Below, in pieces: positions 3,642 through 5,465 of a stretch of 5,465 nt of DNA (position 1 is the first letter of the stretch; each line of letters opens with the position of its first letter). The notes under the pieces are model-generated. The model saw only the letters and a list, made by a program, of their open reading frames with translations, was not told where the DNA came from and did not search any database. The stretch is from the NCBI GenBank assembly GCA_041655595.1, contig JBBAFB010000133.1, positions 1-5,465 of the forward strand, read 5' to 3'. Both the position numbers and the translations under genes were made by a program. The DNA comes from JBBAFB01 sp041655595 (GTDB taxonomy: Bacteria; Bacillota; DULZ01).

Positions 3642-4988
3642 ATGAATTATGTTCCGCATACGGCAAAAGATCGGCAAGAAATGCTGGAGTCCATGGGCAA
3701 AAGCTCTATTGAAGACTTATTCCATGATATTCCTTCAGAACTTCGGGTAAAAGGCGAGCTGCCAATTGAAGGCGGATTCTCGGAAATCGAGTTAAGGCGC
3801 CTATTAGGGGGATTGGCTAAAAAGAATCAATCCCTGGATGAGTTTGTCAGCTTTCTGGGTGCCGGTGTTTATGAGCATTACGTGCCTGCTTTTGTTGATC
3901 AATTGTTACTGAGATCAGAGTTTTATACTGCTTACACTCCTTACCAGCCGGAGATTAGTCAGGGTACTTTGCAGAATATTTATGAGTTTCAAAGTGCCAT
4001 TTGCGAGTTAACCGGAATGGATGTAGCCAATGCTTCCATGTATGACGGGGCCAGTGCCTTGGCAGAGGCTGCTATTATGGCCTGCGAGCAAACCAGGAGA
4101 AAGGAATTTGTTATTTCTGATGCTATCCACCCCGAATACAGGGATACGGTCAAGACTTATACGAGCACCCTTAATTTTACAGGTATCCCTGTAGGCTACC
4201 TGTCTGGGGTAACCGATTTGGAAGCGGTCAAGACTGCTGTTACAGATAAAACAGCGGCTCTTGTTGTGCAATATCCGAACTTTTTCGGTAATGTAGAAGA
4301 TTTGCAGGCCTTGGCCGAAGTTGCCCATGAAAAGGGCGCACTCTTGGTTGTGGCTGTGGCTGATCCGGTGTCTTTGGGGGTTTTAGAGGCCCCGGGTAAT
4401 TTGGGTGCCGATATTGTTGTCGGGGAAGGGCAAAGCTTTGGTAACCCTATGAGCTTTGGCGGACCCCATGTAGGCTTCTTTGCTTCAAAGGAAAAGTATG
4501 TCAGAAGGATGCCGGGGCGTATTGTTGGTGCAACGGTGGATACTAAGGGCCAAAGAGCTTTTGTGTTAACTCTACAAGCCCGGGAGCAACATATCAGAAG
4601 GGAAAAAGCTACCTCCAATATCTGCTCTAACCAGGCACTTAATGCCTTAGCTGTCAACATGGCTTTATCCGCCTTGGGTAAAAGCGGGTTGCAGGAGATG
4701 TCCGGTCAGTGTTTACAAAAAGCACATTATGCCTATAATAAGCTGATTGCTATTCCCGGGGTAGAGGCCGTTTTTCCGGATCAACCTTTCTTTAAAGAGT
4801 TTGTAGTTAAACTTCCCAAGGATCCGGAGGAGGTTAACAAGACGCTGCTGCAGGACAAGCTAATCGGCGGTCTGCCCTTGAAAAGATTCTACCCTGAATT
4901 GGACAATGCGGTTTTAATTTGCGTCACTGAATTAAGGACAAAGGAAGAAATTGATCTGTTAGCGGATAGATTGGGGGGGCTGATATAA
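3642..4988 (+). CDS. gcvPA: Glycine dehydrogenase (decarboxylating) subunit 1, P-protein alpha
   Basis: This 448-aa protein is the N-terminal half of the P-protein in organisms with a split enzyme. With GcvPB it forms an alpha2-beta2 pyridoxal phosphate (PLP) enzyme that decarboxylates glycine and loads aminomethyl onto GcvH. Family landmarks: MNYVPHTAKDRQEML (1-15), FLGAGVYEHYVPAFV (71-85), YTPYQPEISQGTLQNIYEFQ (98-117), GMDVANASMYDGASALAEAA (125-144), GEGQSFGNPMSFGGPHVGFF (261-280), MPGRIVGATVDTKGQRAFVL (290-309) and REQHIRREKATSNICSNQAL (314-333). The PLP-binding lysine belongs to the beta subunit. The SD AGGAGG (3628-3633) is 8 nt upstream, inside the end of gcvH. The last codons contain a run of seven G (4973-4979). 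The stop TAA touches the ATG of gcvPB and both are in one frame. Intact and of normal length. Confidence 0.97.
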   Translation: MNYVPHTAKDRQEMLESMGKSSIEDLFHDIPSELRVKGELPIEGGFSEIELRRLLGGLAKKNQSLDEFVSFLGAGVYEHYVPAFVDQLLLRSEFYTAYTPYQPEISQGTLQNIYEFQSAICELTGMDVANASMYDGASALAEAAIMACEQTRRKEFVISDAIHPEYRDTVKTYTSTLNFTGIPVGYLSGVTDLEAVKTAVTDKTAALVVQYPNFFGNVEDLQALAEVAHEKGALLVVAVADPVSLGVLEAPGNLGADIVVGEGQSFGNPMSFGGPHVGFFASKEKYVRRMPGRIVGATVDTKGQRAFVLTLQAREQHIRREKATSNICSNQALNALAVNMALSALGKSGLQEMSGQCLQKAHYAYNKLIAIPGVEAVFPDQPFFKEFVVKLPKDPEEVNKTLLQDKLIGGLPLKRFYPELDNAVLICVTELRTKEEIDLLADRLGGLI

Positions 4989-5465
4989 ATGCCGGAAAAA
5001 CTTATTTTTGAAAAAAGCGTTCCTGGTAGATGCGGGGTGGCCTTTCCGGCTTTGGATGTTCCTGAGCAAAAGACAGCTGATCTAATTCCGCAAGGCTTTT
5101 TAAGGAAAGAAGCCGCCGAACTGGCAGAAGTAAGTGAAAATGAAGTGGTACGTCATTTTACTCGACTATCAAATATGAACTTTGGTGTGGATACCGGGTT
5201 CTACCCACTGGGTTCCTGTACTATGAAATACAATCCCAAAATTAATGAAGAATTAGTCCGTTTACCCGGTTTTGCTATGCTCCATCCCTATCAACCTGAG
5301 GAAACGGTTCAAGGTGCCTTGCAGTTAATGTATGAATCTATTATAGATCTTTCACAAGTGGCAGGAATGGATTTTGGTACCGTTCAACCTTCAGCCGGTG
5401 CCCACGGCGAGTTAACGGGGATGATGATTATCAAAGCTTATCATCAAAATAGAGGGGATACGAAA
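4989..5465 (+). CDS. gcvPB: Glycine dehydrogenase (decarboxylating) subunit 2, P-protein beta (3' end outside window)
   Basis: The frame is open from ATG 4989 to the window edge, giving 159 of an expected 480-490 residues. The N-terminus matches the beta subunit of the split P-protein: LIFEKSVPGR (5-14), VSENEVVRHFTRLSNMNFGV (48-67), the diagnostic DTGFYPLGSCTMKYNPKINE (68-87), MLHPYQPEETVQGALQLMYE (97-116) and QPSAGAHGELTGM (133-145). The lysine that binds PLP lies in the missing C-terminal part. The ATG directly follows the gcvPA stop with no spacer. The only SD-like element is the G-run at 4973-4979, 9 nt upstream, so expression probably depends on ribosomes arriving from gcvPA. The equal amounts needed for an alpha2-beta2 enzyme would fit such coupling. 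Confidence 0.96.
   Translation, partial: MPEKLIFEKSVPGRCGVAFPALDVPEQKTADLIPQGFLRKEAAELAEVSENEVVRHFTRLSNMNFGVDTGFYPLGSCTMKYNPKINEELVRLPGFAMLHPYQPEETVQGALQLMYESIIDLSQVAGMDFGTVQPSAGAHGELTGMMIIKAYHQNRGDTK

Overview
The window reads as part of the chromosome of a low- to mid-GC, endospore-forming Firmicute. The support is near-consensus AGGAGG Shine-Dalgarno (SD) sites, TTG start codons, a SpoVT sporulation regulator, and a glycine cleavage P-protein split into two subunits. An anaerobic Clostridia/Peptococcaceae (Desulfotomaculum-like) origin is my best guess from the overall character of the sequence. It is an inference, not something a single marker proves.

Left part (1-690). The first bases hold only the start of a leftward gene (about 10 codons), with a strong SD and a plausible promoter. 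A rightward 89-aa protein follows (293-562). It has the shape of a heavy-metal-associated (HMA, CopZ-like) domain but has lost the metal-binding CxxC. It converges on spoVT, and the gap between them contains a 9-bp GC-rich hairpin.

Middle part (691-2151). On the minus strand lie spoVT (AbrB-type DNA-binding domain plus GAF-like domain; late forespore regulator in bacilli) and, upstream of it, a minimal 113-aa YkuD-type L,D-transpeptidase. A rho-independent terminator between them overlaps the 3' end of the transpeptidase gene, so spoVT probably has its own promoter. A 467-bp divergent intergenic region then separates the transpeptidase from the gcv operon. It is AT-rich and full of palindromes. 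I see candidate promoters on both strands, a perfect 17-bp palindrome just after the gcv promoter, several hairpins, and no recognisable glycine riboswitch.

Right part (2152-5465). The genes gcvT, gcvH, gcvPA and gcvPB (the last cut by the window edge) form a very tight operon with gaps of 2, 3 and 0 bases. Together they encode the T, H and both P subunits of the glycine cleavage system. GcvPA/GcvPB decarboxylates glycine and loads the aminomethyl group onto the lipoyl arm of GcvH. GcvT transfers the one-carbon unit to tetrahydrofolate and releases ammonia. The L-protein (dihydrolipoyl dehydrogenase) is not in the window. gcvPA and gcvPB are in the same reading frame, separated only by one TAA codon.

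I see no CRISPR array, insertion sequence, phage gene, tRNA or rRNA. The coding content is conventional. The unusual material is regulatory: the palindromic gcv leader, the divergent control region, the coding-overlapping terminator and the near-fusion of the two P-protein genes.
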